From NCBI GenBank assembly GCA_029945665.1, contig JAQSCZ010000001.1, forward strand, positions 1 to 62,121: a DNA stretch of 62,121 bases, given 5' to 3'. The notes under the pieces were generated by a model. The model was not told the origin of the DNA, ran no database searches, and saw only the letters and a list, made by a program, of their open reading frames with translations. The position numbers and the translations under genes were made by a program. Positions 17,393 through 26,381 of the stretch are shown in pieces (the stretch's first letter is position 1; each line of letters opens with the position of its first letter). The stretch comes from a bacterium. GTDB lineage: Bacteria; Bacteroidota; Bacteroidia; NS11-12g; UBA955.

Positions 17393-20300
17393 TTAGAAAT
17401 ATAATTTAGCTCCAATTCTCATGAAACGAGGTGCTTGATAATTTCCTGGGCTATTTACTGCAGTTCTGTAATAGTAGTTATAGGCTTCTGAACTTAAAGT
17501 GGTGCTCAAATATTGCTGTCCTTTTGCTGAATTTAAGTATCCATCATCTGCAGCAGACCCTGTGTATTGATAAGCTCCAAATACATTTTTTGTGTTCAAT
17601 AAGTTGGTTATCAAATAATATACCTGTAGGTAAGCGCCTTTTGAAACACCCGTAGTTTTATCTTTCCAATTTAACAAGATATCTTTAGATATATTTAAGT
17701 TGGTGTTAAACTGCCATGGCAAGCGAGACCCGTATGGTGTACCTTTAATTGTTGCTCTGTCTGCAGAACCCAACTGAACTGGTGAAGTAGTTGCGGTATA
17801 AGGCAAACCTGAAGTAGCAGAATAGGTAATATTAAAATTGGTGTTTTTCAAAATTTTGGTTTTGCCAATTACCGGACCATAATAAACTGTTTTTTTAGCT
17901 TTATTGTCGTCTAAGAACTCCCAGTTAAAAATACCTTTTAATTGGTGGCGTATATCTAAATCACCCAATGGGAATAAACTTCTTAAGTTAGGCTGATTGC
18001 TCGCTATTAAGGCTCTTTGTGAGTTAATGTTTGAACCAGTACCATCCGCAATTTGCAAGGTATAGTTACCATTTAAAGAGATATTCTTTCTCGACTTATA
18101 ATCTACTTCCAAAATAAATCCTTTAACCGTACTAAAGTCAATGTTATTATAACTGATATAAGTGATAGGATAAGCTTGGTTGTATTGGTAAACAGAAATA
18201 TCATTTTTGGTTTCTCGGTAATAAGAGATCAAAGACAATAAAGTGGTTCTTGAAACTTGTTGCTTAAAGCCAATCTGATAATCTGTAGTAATACGAGAAG
18301 TCAATGCTGGATTGGCCAAAGTACCACTGTTTTTTTGCAACATGAAATAGTAATCATCGATGGTTAGGAAGTTAGCACCTGCGCTAGGTCTTTGAGCCAA
18401 AACATCATAACTGGCATAAAATAAACTCTTGTCATTTAAAGGGAATTTAAAAAATACACGTGGTAAAATATTCACTTTTGGCTTGTAATCTTTAAATGAA
18501 TTTTCAGTAATTTCTGTTTGATTAGGATTAACCAAGTAAGGTGCAATTTTACCATTGGAAGTTTGATTGGCAATCAAATCTGGAGTTGATAATTGTTTAC
18601 CAGTTGCATCATACCAAGTATTCTCATTTCTATAACCTAATATTTTAGTTGGATTCTTAACATCGTTAACATAAACCGCATAATTACTTCCAATGTTTGA
18701 TGGGTGAGCAATTGGGTTACCATCAATGGTACTTACTTCACCAGCTGTTCTAATTGGATACAATGAATAAGGATCTTTTAACACCAATTGATTCGCATCA
18801 TATCGCTCTAATCTCAATCCTAAACGAAACTCTAAATTATCTAAATAGAATTTATCTTGGAACCACGCAGCGGTATATATTGGCATGAATGCACCAATGC
18901 TTCTTTTATTTTTATCTTGCAAGAAATCATTAACACTAGGGCGTCCTCTTAATTTTTTACCTAAATGATCGTAACCATAATAGTTAACATAAGAACTACC
19001 ATTGTTTAACAACTCATCGGCGCTAAACATATTTAAACTAAAATCACCAGGATTATATGAATTTACATCAATAAAAGTAGTAGCTGTAACTGGCTTGCCG
19101 TATACATCGGTAGCCCCTTGACTAATTAATTTATTTCTAAATTCTCTGTCGAAGTTTGATTGCTTGTCAGCGTTTACCAAACGGTTGTACTTAACTGTAT
19201 CTTGGAAAGTTCCATTGGCATCGTATACTAAGATTGGATTATTTTTATCCAGTTCAGAGATATGACTATTCGCCAATTGATACATTAAACGCCATAAGTT
19301 ATTAGCACCTAAACCATAACCTCTGTTCACTGTTTGTTCGTATGTTAAACCAAATTGCAAAGCATGTGAACTTGATTTTTTATCTGCTTTTGCAGCACCT
19401 TGTAATTCTGCTTCACCCATAGCATATAAGGTATAACGCTCACTTTGAGATTTACTATAACCTGCTTGTTGAATACCTGGTACATTAAATAAAGAGTAAA
19501 TACTGTTTGGGTTATAGCCGTTTAATAAACCTTGGTTAAACAAAATCTCATTATCGCTGGTAATTCTGCCGCCTTGTTCTGCTATTTTATCAAAAACATT
19601 TTGCGTGTAATTAGCTCTTACTCTGTTTATATCAGAAGCAATAAACCGAATACTGGTATCTCTAAATCCAGCCTGCTCAAAAAAGTTTTTCAAATAAACG
19701 GTATCACCATTTTGATCAACAAATCTTTTTGATGGTGAACTTGGGTTAAGGGCTGCATTAAAGCTATAGGCCGCAGTTGGGTAATGTTTAAACTTACCAA
19801 TAAAACCATACTCAAAAATATTATCTTTAAAATCGGCATCTTGTGTTTTAGCCCATGAGGATTGATAATCAAAACGAACTGTAAAATAAGCATTATTTAA
19901 AGTTGAACCGTTTGCTCTCTTTGTTGAATCTGGATCTTTAAATCGCTGTGTAAATTTCAAATAACTCAAAACTGCTGTTGATGTATTTAAAGGATTCGTT
20001 TTGTAGGTCATCATACTTCCATTACTTCCGCCTGGAGCTGTTGAATTGGAGTATGAAAAATTACCAAAGAAACTTAAGGTCGATAGTTCTGACAATCTAA
20101 AATCCAATTTGGCTTGCATGTTCGAACTAAAGCTTCTCGCATTTTCTCTAACTTTAACATTGTTAAAATCATTGGCACCTAAGAAATTGGCGGCATTTAC
20201 AAAACCACCATCTTTGTTAACAGCCAATGGGTTTTTTTCTAATTGAGCCAAGGCCTCATCCTTTATTTGATAATAACCTATATAGGAAGGTGCATCTTTT

Positions 20301-21190
20301 TGAAAAGAGAAATTACCACCGAAATTTAATGCGGCAATGGCTATTTTTCTTGGTTCGTATTTACTAGTTTCAGTATATCTAGGGTTGTTTTTAAATAGAA
20401 TAGGCGTTGCAATAAATCCTTCGATCAAATTATAATGGTAAGGATTAAACATACTTGAACTCACAACTTCTAAACTTTTACTAGTTCTAGAAGAAACACC
20501 GCCTTTGGTTGTAATCGATACACCTAGACCTGTAAAATCACCATATTGGGCAGGAATACCCGCTTGTAAAATATCTACACTACCACTCATCCCTTGGGTT
20601 AAGCTACTGTTAAACACTCTGACACCATCAATAAAGTAAGCTGTAGCATCCGTTCTTGAACCTCTACCGCTTAAACCCGAACTAGTAGCTGTTACACCTG
20701 AAGACAAGCTTGCTAAACTAGCAAAACCCCTTTGACCTGTTTTTACTAATGTGGCTTGCTTGATATGAGTCGATGTTTTGTCATCATTTAATACTGCCTT
20801 TTGAGCAAATCTTCCTGCAACATTGACCCCAGATGATTTAAATTTAAAATTTATTGTTTCGATTGTCAAATTTTGATAGGTTGTATTGTTTGGTGAAACT
20901 TCAAAGTCGTCGCTTGTTGTATCTTTATAACCGGTACGACTAATTCTTAGATTATAGTTAGCAGGACTAACGTTCACAAATGAAAATGACCCATTTGGAT
21001 CTGATTTTTTTCTATCTATTTCAGTGCCATCTCTGTACAAAAGCACCATCGCATTTGATACATGAGTTCCGGATTCATCGCTAACACTGCCTCTGACAGT
21101 ACCTGAATTGTTCTGGGCCCATAAATTGGTTACAGAACTCAGGGTGAGTAACGCTAATAAAACAATTTTGTAAGTATATTTCTTCATCAT
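17393..21190 (-). CDS. TonB-dependent receptor with carboxypeptidase-regulatory-like N-domain
   Basis: A 1,265-residue outer-membrane receptor. Signal peptide ends near LWAQ (about residue 26); residues 28-115 form a carboxypeptidase D regulatory-like beta-sandwich (GTVRGSVSDESGTHVSNAMV). The plug follows (LSGRGSRTDATAYFIDGVRV at about 172-191, AQYGDFTGLGVSITTKGG), then a 22-strand-size barrel ending RFMRIGAKLYF with the C-terminal aromatic used for barrel assembly. No SusD partner is present; the two following genes encode the giant secreted protein and a PorV-like barrel. First gene of the operon. The ligand is unknown. Confidence 0.92.
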   Translation of the reverse strand: MMKKYTYKIVLLALLTLSSVTNLWAQNNSGTVRGSVSDESGTHVSNAMVLLYRDGTEIDRKKSDPNGSFSFVNVSPANYNLRISRTGYKDTTSDDFEVSPNNTTYQNLTIETINFKFKSSGVNVAGRFAQKAVLNDDKTSTHIKQATLVKTGQRGFASLASLSSGVTATSSGLSGRGSRTDATAYFIDGVRVFNSSLTQGMSGSVDILQAGIPAQYGDFTGLGVSITTKGGVSSRTSKSLEVVSSSMFNPYHYNLIEGFIATPILFKNNPRYTETSKYEPRKIAIAALNFGGNFSFQKDAPSYIGYYQIKDEALAQLEKNPLAVNKDGGFVNAANFLGANDFNNVKVRENARSFSSNMQAKLDFRLSELSTLSFFGNFSYSNSTAPGGSNGSMMTYKTNPLNTSTAVLSYLKFTQRFKDPDSTKRANGSTLNNAYFTVRFDYQSSWAKTQDADFKDNIFEYGFIGKFKHYPTAAYSFNAALNPSSPSKRFVDQNGDTVYLKNFFEQAGFRDTSIRFIASDINRVRANYTQNVFDKIAEQGGRITSDNEILFNQGLLNGYNPNSIYSLFNVPGIQQAGYSKSQSERYTLYAMGEAELQGAAKADKKSSSHALQFGLTYEQTVNRGYGLGANNLWRLMYQLANSHISELDKNNPILVYDANGTFQDTVKYNRLVNADKQSNFDREFRNKLISQGATDVYGKPVTATTFIDVNSYNPGDFSLNMFSADELLNNGSSYVNYYGYDHLGKKLRGRPSVNDFLQDKNKRSIGAFMPIYTAAWFQDKFYLDNLEFRLGLRLERYDANQLVLKDPYSLYPIRTAGEVSTIDGNPIAHPSNIGSNYAVYVNDVKNPTKILGYRNENTWYDATGKQLSTPDLIANQTSNGKIAPYLVNPNQTEITENSFKDYKPKVNILPRVFFKFPLNDKSLFYASYDVLAQRPSAGANFLTIDDYYFMLQKNSGTLANPALTSRITTDYQIGFKQQVSRTTLLSLISYYRETKNDISVYQYNQAYPITYISYNNIDFSTVKGFILEVDYKSRKNISLNGNYTLQIADGTGSNINSQRALIASNQPNLRSLFPLGDLDIRHQLKGIFNWEFLDDNKAKKTVYYGPVIGKTKILKNTNFNITYSATSGLPYTATTSPVQLGSADRATIKGTPYGSRLPWQFNTNLNISKDILLNWKDKTTGVSKGAYLQVYYLITNLLNTKNVFGAYQYTGSAADDGYLNSAKGQQYLSTTLSSEAYNYYYRTAVNSPGNYQAPRFMRIGAKLYF

Positions 21191-21270
21191 ACCAGTATAT
21201 ATTTCTTTATAATTTGAATTTTAAAAAGTTCAGCAATTTCACTTATTTTTTTTGATATTTCAACTTTCAT

Positions 21271-22230
21271 CTAATATTTTTTTAAATTAGTCGTAAATTC
21301 CAATAATTTAAGGGCTATAACTTCAGCTATTTTGTAGTAACTTTCGTGTGTCCAACCGGCAACATGGGGTGTTAAAACTACCTGACTTAAAGTTGCTAAT
21401 GTATTGAATACATCTATTTCATTTTGCGTGTAAGTTCCGAACTTTTCGTTTTCTAAAACATCCGCAGCAAATGCTTTTAATTTTCCATTTTGAAGCGCTG
21501 CAAGCACATCCAATTGATTAACAACCTTCCCTCTTGATGTATTAATTAAGGTAAAACCTGGTTTACATTGGTCTAAAAAATCAAGATTCACCAAGTACTT
21601 TGTTTCGCTGGTCAATGGCAGGTGCAAACTGATAATATCAGATCGACTTTGCAACTCACTTAAGCTAACGGCCTCAACATCTTTATCGGCTGATGGTGCA
21701 AACTTATCAAAAGCAATCAGTTTACTTCCAAAACTTTTCAGTTTTTTTGCCAATGCCTGACCCGTATTGCCAAATCCTAAAATACCGATTGTTTTACTGC
21801 CTATTTCATAGCCTCTGTTGGCTTCTCTATGCCATTGCATCGCCTTTACTTCACTATTCGACTTAACAATTTGATTGCTAAGCGACAGCATTAAACCAAT
21901 GGTGTGTTCGGCAACTGCATTGCGGTTACCTTCGGGAGCATTTAATAGAACAATATTTCTTAATTTTGCCGCCTGTTCATCTATATTATCCATGCCAGCA
22001 CCCCCTCGCGCAATGCATTTAAGTTGAGGCAAATTTTCCAACACAGAGGATGTAAAATTAACTTTACTTCTAACGATTGCAATGTCATAAAGGGCTAAGG
22101 CCTTAATAGCCTCTTGCTCTGAGATATCTGGCAGATAATGAAACGGAATGTTATTGGCATTTAATGTCTCCAATAAAACTGGATGAAAATCATCTATAAT
22201 AATCGTTTTTAAATTGGAGTGAGAAGTCAT
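21271..22230 (-). CDS. D-2-hydroxyacid dehydrogenase (phosphoglycerate dehydrogenase-like)
   Basis: About 319 residues from MTSHSNLK (22230). The longer frame to 22353 adds an implausible hydrophobic leader, so I start internally. The NAD-binding motif GILGFGNTGQALAKKL, the substrate Arg in INTSRGKVVNQ and the catalytic His in LTPHVAGWTHES are all present. It lacks the C-terminal ACT or ASB domain of long SerA enzymes, so it could be the short-form SerA or a related 2-hydroxyacid dehydrogenase. It is cytoplasmic and NAD-dependent. No serC or serB is nearby to support a serine-pathway role. Confidence 0.85.
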   Translation of the reverse strand: MTSHSNLKTIIIDDFHPVLLETLNANNIPFHYLPDISEQEAIKALALYDIAIVRSKVNFTSSVLENLPQLKCIARGGAGMDNIDEQAAKLRNIVLLNAPEGNRNAVAEHTIGLMLSLSNQIVKSNSEVKAMQWHREANRGYEIGSKTIGILGFGNTGQALAKKLKSFGSKLIAFDKFAPSADKDVEAVSLSELQSRSDIISLHLPLTSETKYLVNLDFLDQCKPGFTLINTSRGKVVNQLDVLAALQNGKLKAFAADVLENEKFGTYTQNEIDVFNTLATLSQVVLTPHVAGWTHESYYKIAEVIALKLLEFTTNLKKY

Positions 22231-22405
22231 GGTAGGGTGGGCAATTAGAACAGGGCAAATAAACAAAAGGTTAATCGAAAAAAATATACAACTTGCCCAC
22301 CCAATGATGACATTTTTTAACACACACTTAACATATTTAACAAACAACAACATTTTAAAGGCTTTCGAATATTTGACAATACCGAAACTAAAAATGCTGC
22401 AACAG

Positions 22406-22421
22406 ATACCTTAAAAGGTAT
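22406..22421. promoter_or_regulatory. Short palindrome between murI and the dehydrogenase gene
   Basis: ATACCTT-AA-AAGGTAT has perfect 7-bp arms with a 2-nt spacer. The spacer is too small for a hairpin, so if functional it would be a protein-binding site. It lies 28 bp past the murI stop and 176 bp before the dehydrogenase start. Confidence 0.3.
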
Positions 22422-22448
22422 ATATTATTGAAATACAAGATGTTAATT

Positions 22449-23282
22449 TTACTTCCAAAGATTTTTTTCTTTCAACTGCAACTTGGTTCCAAAGAAAATT
22501 TTGGCAGTTTGCTCGAAAGATTCAGTATAATCCGAAACATAAAATGCATGCTTCGGCGCTTTTTTCGAAACATTTAAAAGATAATTTTGCTTTAAGAACT
22601 GCTGAACCGACTGAGATACGATCTCTGCTGAATTAATAATTTCTATATCCCCTTTGTAGAATGATTTGATTTCATTCATTATTAAGGGATAATGGGTACA
22701 GGCCAATATAATGGCTTCAATTTTACTGAGGTGTGGATTACTCAAATAAGAATGCACCACGGTTTTACTAATTTTATTATTAAAAAATCCTTCTTCTATC
22801 ATTGGCGCTAGTAAGGGAGTTGCTAATGATTTTAAATGAATACTTGGGTCAATTTGTTCGAACTTTTTTTTGTAAACAGCACTACTTACTGTCCGTTTGG
22901 TGCCAATCAAACCAATCTCCTTATGGTGTCCTTCGGCTACGAGATGTTGAACAACAGGATCAATTACATTGATCACAAATTGCTTTTGTGGCAATAATTT
23001 CTGAACAGTTTTAAAAGCTGTTACTGAAGCGGAGTTGCAAGCAATAACAATTAACTTACAGGGTTGCTCAATTAAAAATTCAACGATTTTAACTGCATAC
23101 GATTTGATGGCATGTGGCGACTTTTCGCCATAAGGCATGTGTGCGGTATCGCCAAAATAGACAATGTGCTCGTTTGGTAATAAATCTGTAATCGCTTTAG
23201 CCACTGTAAGTCCTCCCACCCCTGAATCGAAGATTCCAATTGGGTGGGTGGATTTAGGCAAAAAAGTGATTTTATGAACCAA
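22449..23282 (-). CDS. murI: Glutamate racemase
   Basis: A 277-residue enzyme converting L- to D-glutamate for peptidoglycan. The start PIGIFDSGVGGLTVAKAI is the family signature, and both catalytic cysteines are visible, in IACNSASVTAF (about residues 81-91) and LACTHYPLIM (about 193-202). It is cytoplasmic. The ATG directly abuts the stop of the preceding OmpH gene (no intervening base), so it is probably translationally coupled to the two chaperone genes; all act in envelope assembly. Confidence 0.95.
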   Translation of the reverse strand: MVHKITFLPKSTHPIGIFDSGVGGLTVAKAITDLLPNEHIVYFGDTAHMPYGEKSPHAIKSYAVKIVEFLIEQPCKLIVIACNSASVTAFKTVQKLLPQKQFVINVIDPVVQHLVAEGHHKEIGLIGTKRTVSSAVYKKKFEQIDPSIHLKSLATPLLAPMIEEGFFNNKISKTVVHSYLSNPHLSKIEAIILACTHYPLIMNEIKSFYKGDIEIINSAEIVSQSVQQFLKQNYLLNVSKKAPKHAFYVSDYTESFEQTAKIFFGTKLQLKEKNLWK

Positions 23283-23852
23283 TTAACGTTGAGGTATAGT
23301 TCTGCCTGCAGCAGGATTTGCTACTGGTTTATCCTTAATTTTCAATCTCGTTTTAACCGCTGCATCGATGTTATCTGCCTCATCTGCATAAATTAGGGTA
23401 CCATAACTGTTATCAATAATATGAGAATATCCTTTTTCTTTTGCAATTTCTGCGATAACCAATTCAACCTTCTTTTTGATAGGTGCTACCAATTCGGCCA
23501 TTTTGGCTTTTAAACTATCTTGTGTAGACTGCTGCATCAATTGGTATTCCTGCTGAAATGTTTCATTTTGCTTAATATAGATATTCAATCTTGCTTTGTT
23601 AGGCGCAGGTTTCTTTGACTCAACCGCATAATCATTTTGTGCTTTTAAAATCATATTCTCAATTTCCTTCAAATTATCTTCTAAAGCTGCTTGGTATAAA
23701 TCATACTCAGTAGCGGCCATTGTATATTCTGGCATTAACAAAATTATTTCTTGAAAATTTACATGTCCAACTTTGGATTGGGCTTTTAAAACATTTGGAG
23801 TTACAGCGCTTAATACTGCAAACGCTAACACCATTACTAATTTTTTACTCAT
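23283..23852 (-). CDS. Skp/OmpH-family periplasmic chaperone (copy 2)
   Basis: A 189-residue precursor with a signal peptide (cleavage near LKAQ, about residue 25). The mature start SKVGHVNFQEIILLMPEY matches OmpH proteins, and the centre is a long coiled coil (about residues 45-125) forming the tentacle-like arms that hold unfolded outer-membrane proteins. A Pro/Ala/Arg-rich tail (AAGRTIPQR) follows. It is a tandem paralogue of the gene at 23893-24432, 40 bp apart; both precede murI in one operon. Confidence 0.9.
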   Translation of the reverse strand: MSKKLVMVLAFAVLSAVTPNVLKAQSKVGHVNFQEIILLMPEYTMAATEYDLYQAALEDNLKEIENMILKAQNDYAVESKKPAPNKARLNIYIKQNETFQQEYQLMQQSTQDSLKAKMAELVAPIKKKVELVIAEIAKEKGYSHIIDNSYGTLIYADEADNIDAAVKTRLKIKDKPVANPAAGRTIPQR

Positions 23853-23892
23853 TTTTAATATAGATTATTTTATTTTTATAACATTCGACCTA

Positions 23893-24432
23893 TTAACGGT
23901 CGCTTTTTTTCTCTGTTGGGGTAACTCCTAAAACATCGAGTACATCATCACTTCTATCGTATTTAGGATTGCTGAACAATATATTCATATTGGCCGATTT
24001 ATCGAATATAAAATCCAACGCATTGTCTTTGGCTACTTTAAACACCGCTGAAGATATTTTATCTTGTATGGGATCAATTAATTCTTTGCGCTTTTTAAAA
24101 AGTTCTCCATTTACACCAAATTTTTCTTGTTCAAATTTTTTCATGGCATCTTCTTTGGCAACAATAGCATCTTCTCTTTCTTTTTTTTGGGCAGCACTCA
24201 ATAAAATTTCTTCTGCTTTATAATCTTTATAAAGTTTATCAACTTCATCTTTCATTATCTTTAGATCGCTCTCCCATTTCTGAGAAATTTCGTTCAATTG
24301 TTTTTGCGCACCCCGGTATTCTGTCATTTGACCCAGAATATAATCGGTATCCACATAGCCAAATTTTTGAGCATTTAATGCAATGGCTGATATAGCCATG
24401 AATGCGGAAAATAATATTATTTTAAGTTTCAT
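23893..24432 (-). CDS. Skp/OmpH-family periplasmic chaperone (copy 1)
   Basis: A 179-residue precursor with signal peptide ending near LNAQ (about residue 21). It continues KFGYVDTDYILGQMTEYRGAQ, the usual N-terminal strand, then a long charged coiled coil (QKKEREDAIVAKEDAMKKFE), and finishes with FSNPKYDRSDDVLDVLGV, a tail common in Bacteroidota OmpH. It is expected to escort outer-membrane barrels across the periplasm. First gene of the ompH-ompH-murI unit, divergent from accC. Confidence 0.9.
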   Translation of the reverse strand: MKLKIILFSAFMAISAIALNAQKFGYVDTDYILGQMTEYRGAQKQLNEISQKWESDLKIMKDEVDKLYKDYKAEEILLSAAQKKEREDAIVAKEDAMKKFEQEKFGVNGELFKKRKELIDPIQDKISSAVFKVAKDNALDFIFDKSANMNILFSNPKYDRSDDVLDVLGVTPTEKKSDR

Positions 24433-24579
24433 GTTGTTAAGTATTATAAACTTTGATAGAGGTTAAACGAAATATGTGCCAAAATGTTATAAGCATGCGA
24501 AATTAATTATTTTTTTCTTAGAAAAGGTAATATTTGAAAATGCAAAATGATAACCCTTAATTATTATTCATTTTTTATA

Positions 24580-24587
24580 TACGTTTG
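24580..24587 (+). promoter_or_regulatory. -7 box for the biotin carboxylase gene
   Basis: TACGTTTG matches TAnnTTTG. It overlaps the upstream ATG at 24585 and so supports the internal start at 24615, giving a leader of about 22 nt. Confidence 0.45.
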
Positions 24588-24614
24588 CAATTGCTTTCAC
24601 AAGTCTTTTTAAAA

Positions 24615-26120
24615 ATGAATAAAATTAAAAAATTATTGGTGGCCAACAGAGGCGAAATTGCCATTAGAGTAATGCGCACTTGCAGAGAAATGGGCATCAA
24701 AACAGTTGCAGTATATAGCGATGCCGACCGCAATGCGTTGCATGTAAGATATGCTGACGAGGCTTATTATTTGGGTCCGCCCCCTAGTCGTGAGAGTTAT
24801 TTATTGGGGGATAAAATAATTGAAATTTGTGTAAATAATTCAGTTGACGCGGTGCATCCAGGTTATGGTTTTTTAAGCGAGCGTTCGGAATTCGCGAGTA
24901 AATTAGCCGAAGCTGGCATTATATTCGTCGGACCGAGTGCCTATAGCATGGATTTAATGGGTAGTAAAATTGCCAGTAAGCAAGCCGTAGAAAAATTTGG
25001 AGTTCCGCTTGTACCAGGTTTGAAAGAAGCCATTACAGATATCGAAGATGCCAAACGTGTGGCGGCTGAAATAGGATTTCCTGTTTTAATAAAAGCAAGC
25101 GCAGGTGGTGGAGGCAAAGGCATGCGCATTGTAAACAATGTTGAAGAGTTTGAAAGTCAGATGCACATGGCCCAAAGCGAGGCGCTCAGTTCATTTGGCG
25201 ACGACAGTGTTTTTATAGAAAAATATGTGGCGGCTCCTAGGCACATTGAAATACAATTGATGGCCGATAACCATGGCAATGTGTGTTACCTATTTGAAAG
25301 AGATTGCAGTATACAGCGTAGACATCAAAAATTGGTTGAGGAAGCTCCGAGTGCTGTATTAACCCCTGAATTAAGAAAACAGATGGGTGAAGCAGCTGTG
25401 AATGTTGCCAAAGCAGCGCAATATAGTGGGGCTGGCACGGTTGAATTTTTATTAGATGAAAAGTTAAATTTTTATTTTTTAGAAATGAATACCCGCTTGC
25501 AAGTTGAGCATCCTGTTACAGAATTAATCACTGGATTGGATTTGGTGAAAGAACAAATAAAGGTGGCCGAAGGCCATCCTTTGAGTTTTAAACAAGAAGA
25601 CTTAAAAATTTATGGACATGCGCTCGAATTAAGAGTTTGTGCAGAAGATCCAATGAATAATTTCTTACCTGATATTGGCACCTTGACCACCTATAGCGTA
25701 CCCCAAGGGCCGGGTATTCGTGTGGATGATTGCATGGAAGAAGGCATGGAAATACCCATCTACTATGACAATATGATTGCAAAACTTATTGTTTGGGCCG
25801 ATACCAGAGAAAATGCAATTGAGAAAATGAAACGTGCAATTAGCGAATACCGCATTGCAGGGGTGGCTAATACCTTAGGTTTTGGAAATTGGGTAATGGA
25901 TAATGAACATTTTAGAAATGGACATTTTGACACCAAATTCATCGATAATTATTTCAAACCTGAATACTTACTGCCTAGCTTTGATGAAAACTTGGAGAAA
26001 GCTTTGGCCATTGCTGCTTCTTATATGTTCGAGAATCAAACTGCGCATTCAACTGCAACAGCAAACACCAATGGTGATTTAACCTCAAACTGGTACAATA
26101 AAAGAAGAACCATGCGTTAA
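24615..26120 (+). CDS. accC: Biotin carboxylase (acetyl-/acyl-CoA carboxylase subunit)
   Basis: About 501 residues from MNKIKKLLVANRGEIAIRV. The ATP-grasp loop KASAGGGGKGMRIV, the RDCSIQRRHQKLVEEAP segment and EMNTRLQVEHPVTE are all intact, so the enzyme should carboxylate biotin with ATP and bicarbonate. It is about 50 residues longer than E. coli AccC because of a polar tail (TANTNGDLTSNWYNKRRTMR). No biotin carrier (accB) or carboxyltransferase gene is adjacent. It could therefore serve acetyl-CoA carboxylase or a propionyl/acyl-CoA carboxylase; the symbol is given for the subunit type. Confidence 0.9.
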   Translation: MNKIKKLLVANRGEIAIRVMRTCREMGIKTVAVYSDADRNALHVRYADEAYYLGPPPSRESYLLGDKIIEICVNNSVDAVHPGYGFLSERSEFASKLAEAGIIFVGPSAYSMDLMGSKIASKQAVEKFGVPLVPGLKEAITDIEDAKRVAAEIGFPVLIKASAGGGGKGMRIVNNVEEFESQMHMAQSEALSSFGDDSVFIEKYVAAPRHIEIQLMADNHGNVCYLFERDCSIQRRHQKLVEEAPSAVLTPELRKQMGEAAVNVAKAAQYSGAGTVEFLLDEKLNFYFLEMNTRLQVEHPVTELITGLDLVKEQIKVAEGHPLSFKQEDLKIYGHALELRVCAEDPMNNFLPDIGTLTTYSVPQGPGIRVDDCMEEGMEIPIYYDNMIAKLIVWADTRENAIEKMKRAISEYRIAGVANTLGFGNWVMDNEHFRNGHFDTKFIDNYFKPEYLLPSFDENLEKALAIAASYMFENQTAHSTATANTNGDLTSNWYNKRRTMR

Positions 26121-26163
26121 GATTTTGTATATACTGCATGCAACTATTTTCAATATAAGGGTC

Positions 26164-26179
26164 TAATGTTTAAACATTA
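26164..26179. promoter_or_regulatory. Perfect 16-bp palindrome before the small lipoprotein gene
   Basis: TAATGTTTAAACATTA equals its own reverse complement. It ends 11 nt before the ATG at 26191, a place where a bound dimer would block transcription or translation start. No TAnnTTTG box is visible nearby. Confidence 0.45.
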
Positions 26180-26190
26180 AACACTTCATT

Positions 26191-26361
26191 ATGAAAGCTA
26201 TTCAACGACTCTCAATTATTTTATTTATTATCCTAGGTCTAAGTGCCTGCGCAGTTCAACCAACAAGCAAAATTGTTGTTATTAAAAAACAAAGACCCAC
26301 AAAAGTTATTCTTGTTAATCACTCACACAGAAGAAACCATGTATTAGTGGTAAAGAGATAA
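26191..26361 (+). CDS. Small, very basic lipoprotein
   Basis: A 56-residue ORF: a positively charged start (MKAIQR), a hydrophobic core, and the lipobox LSAC with lipidated Cys at residue 20. The mature 37 residues hold about ten Lys/Arg and three His and only hydrophobic or polar residues otherwise, with no acidic residue at all (for example KIVVIKKQRPTKVILV and HSHRRNHVLVVKR). It may alternate beta-strands. A perfect palindrome lies just upstream. The function is unknown; binding to an anionic envelope surface (LPS, peptidoglycan) is a guess from charge only. Confidence 0.65.
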   Translation: MKAIQRLSIILFIILGLSACAVQPTSKIVVIKKQRPTKVILVNHSHRRNHVLVVKR

Positions 26362-26381
26362 TACATATTTTATTCAATTGC

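Noticed and set aside
17350-17415. Upstream ATG at 17415 for the giant secreted protein
   Set aside because: It would overlap the TonB-receptor gene and put 22 polar residues before the signal peptide.
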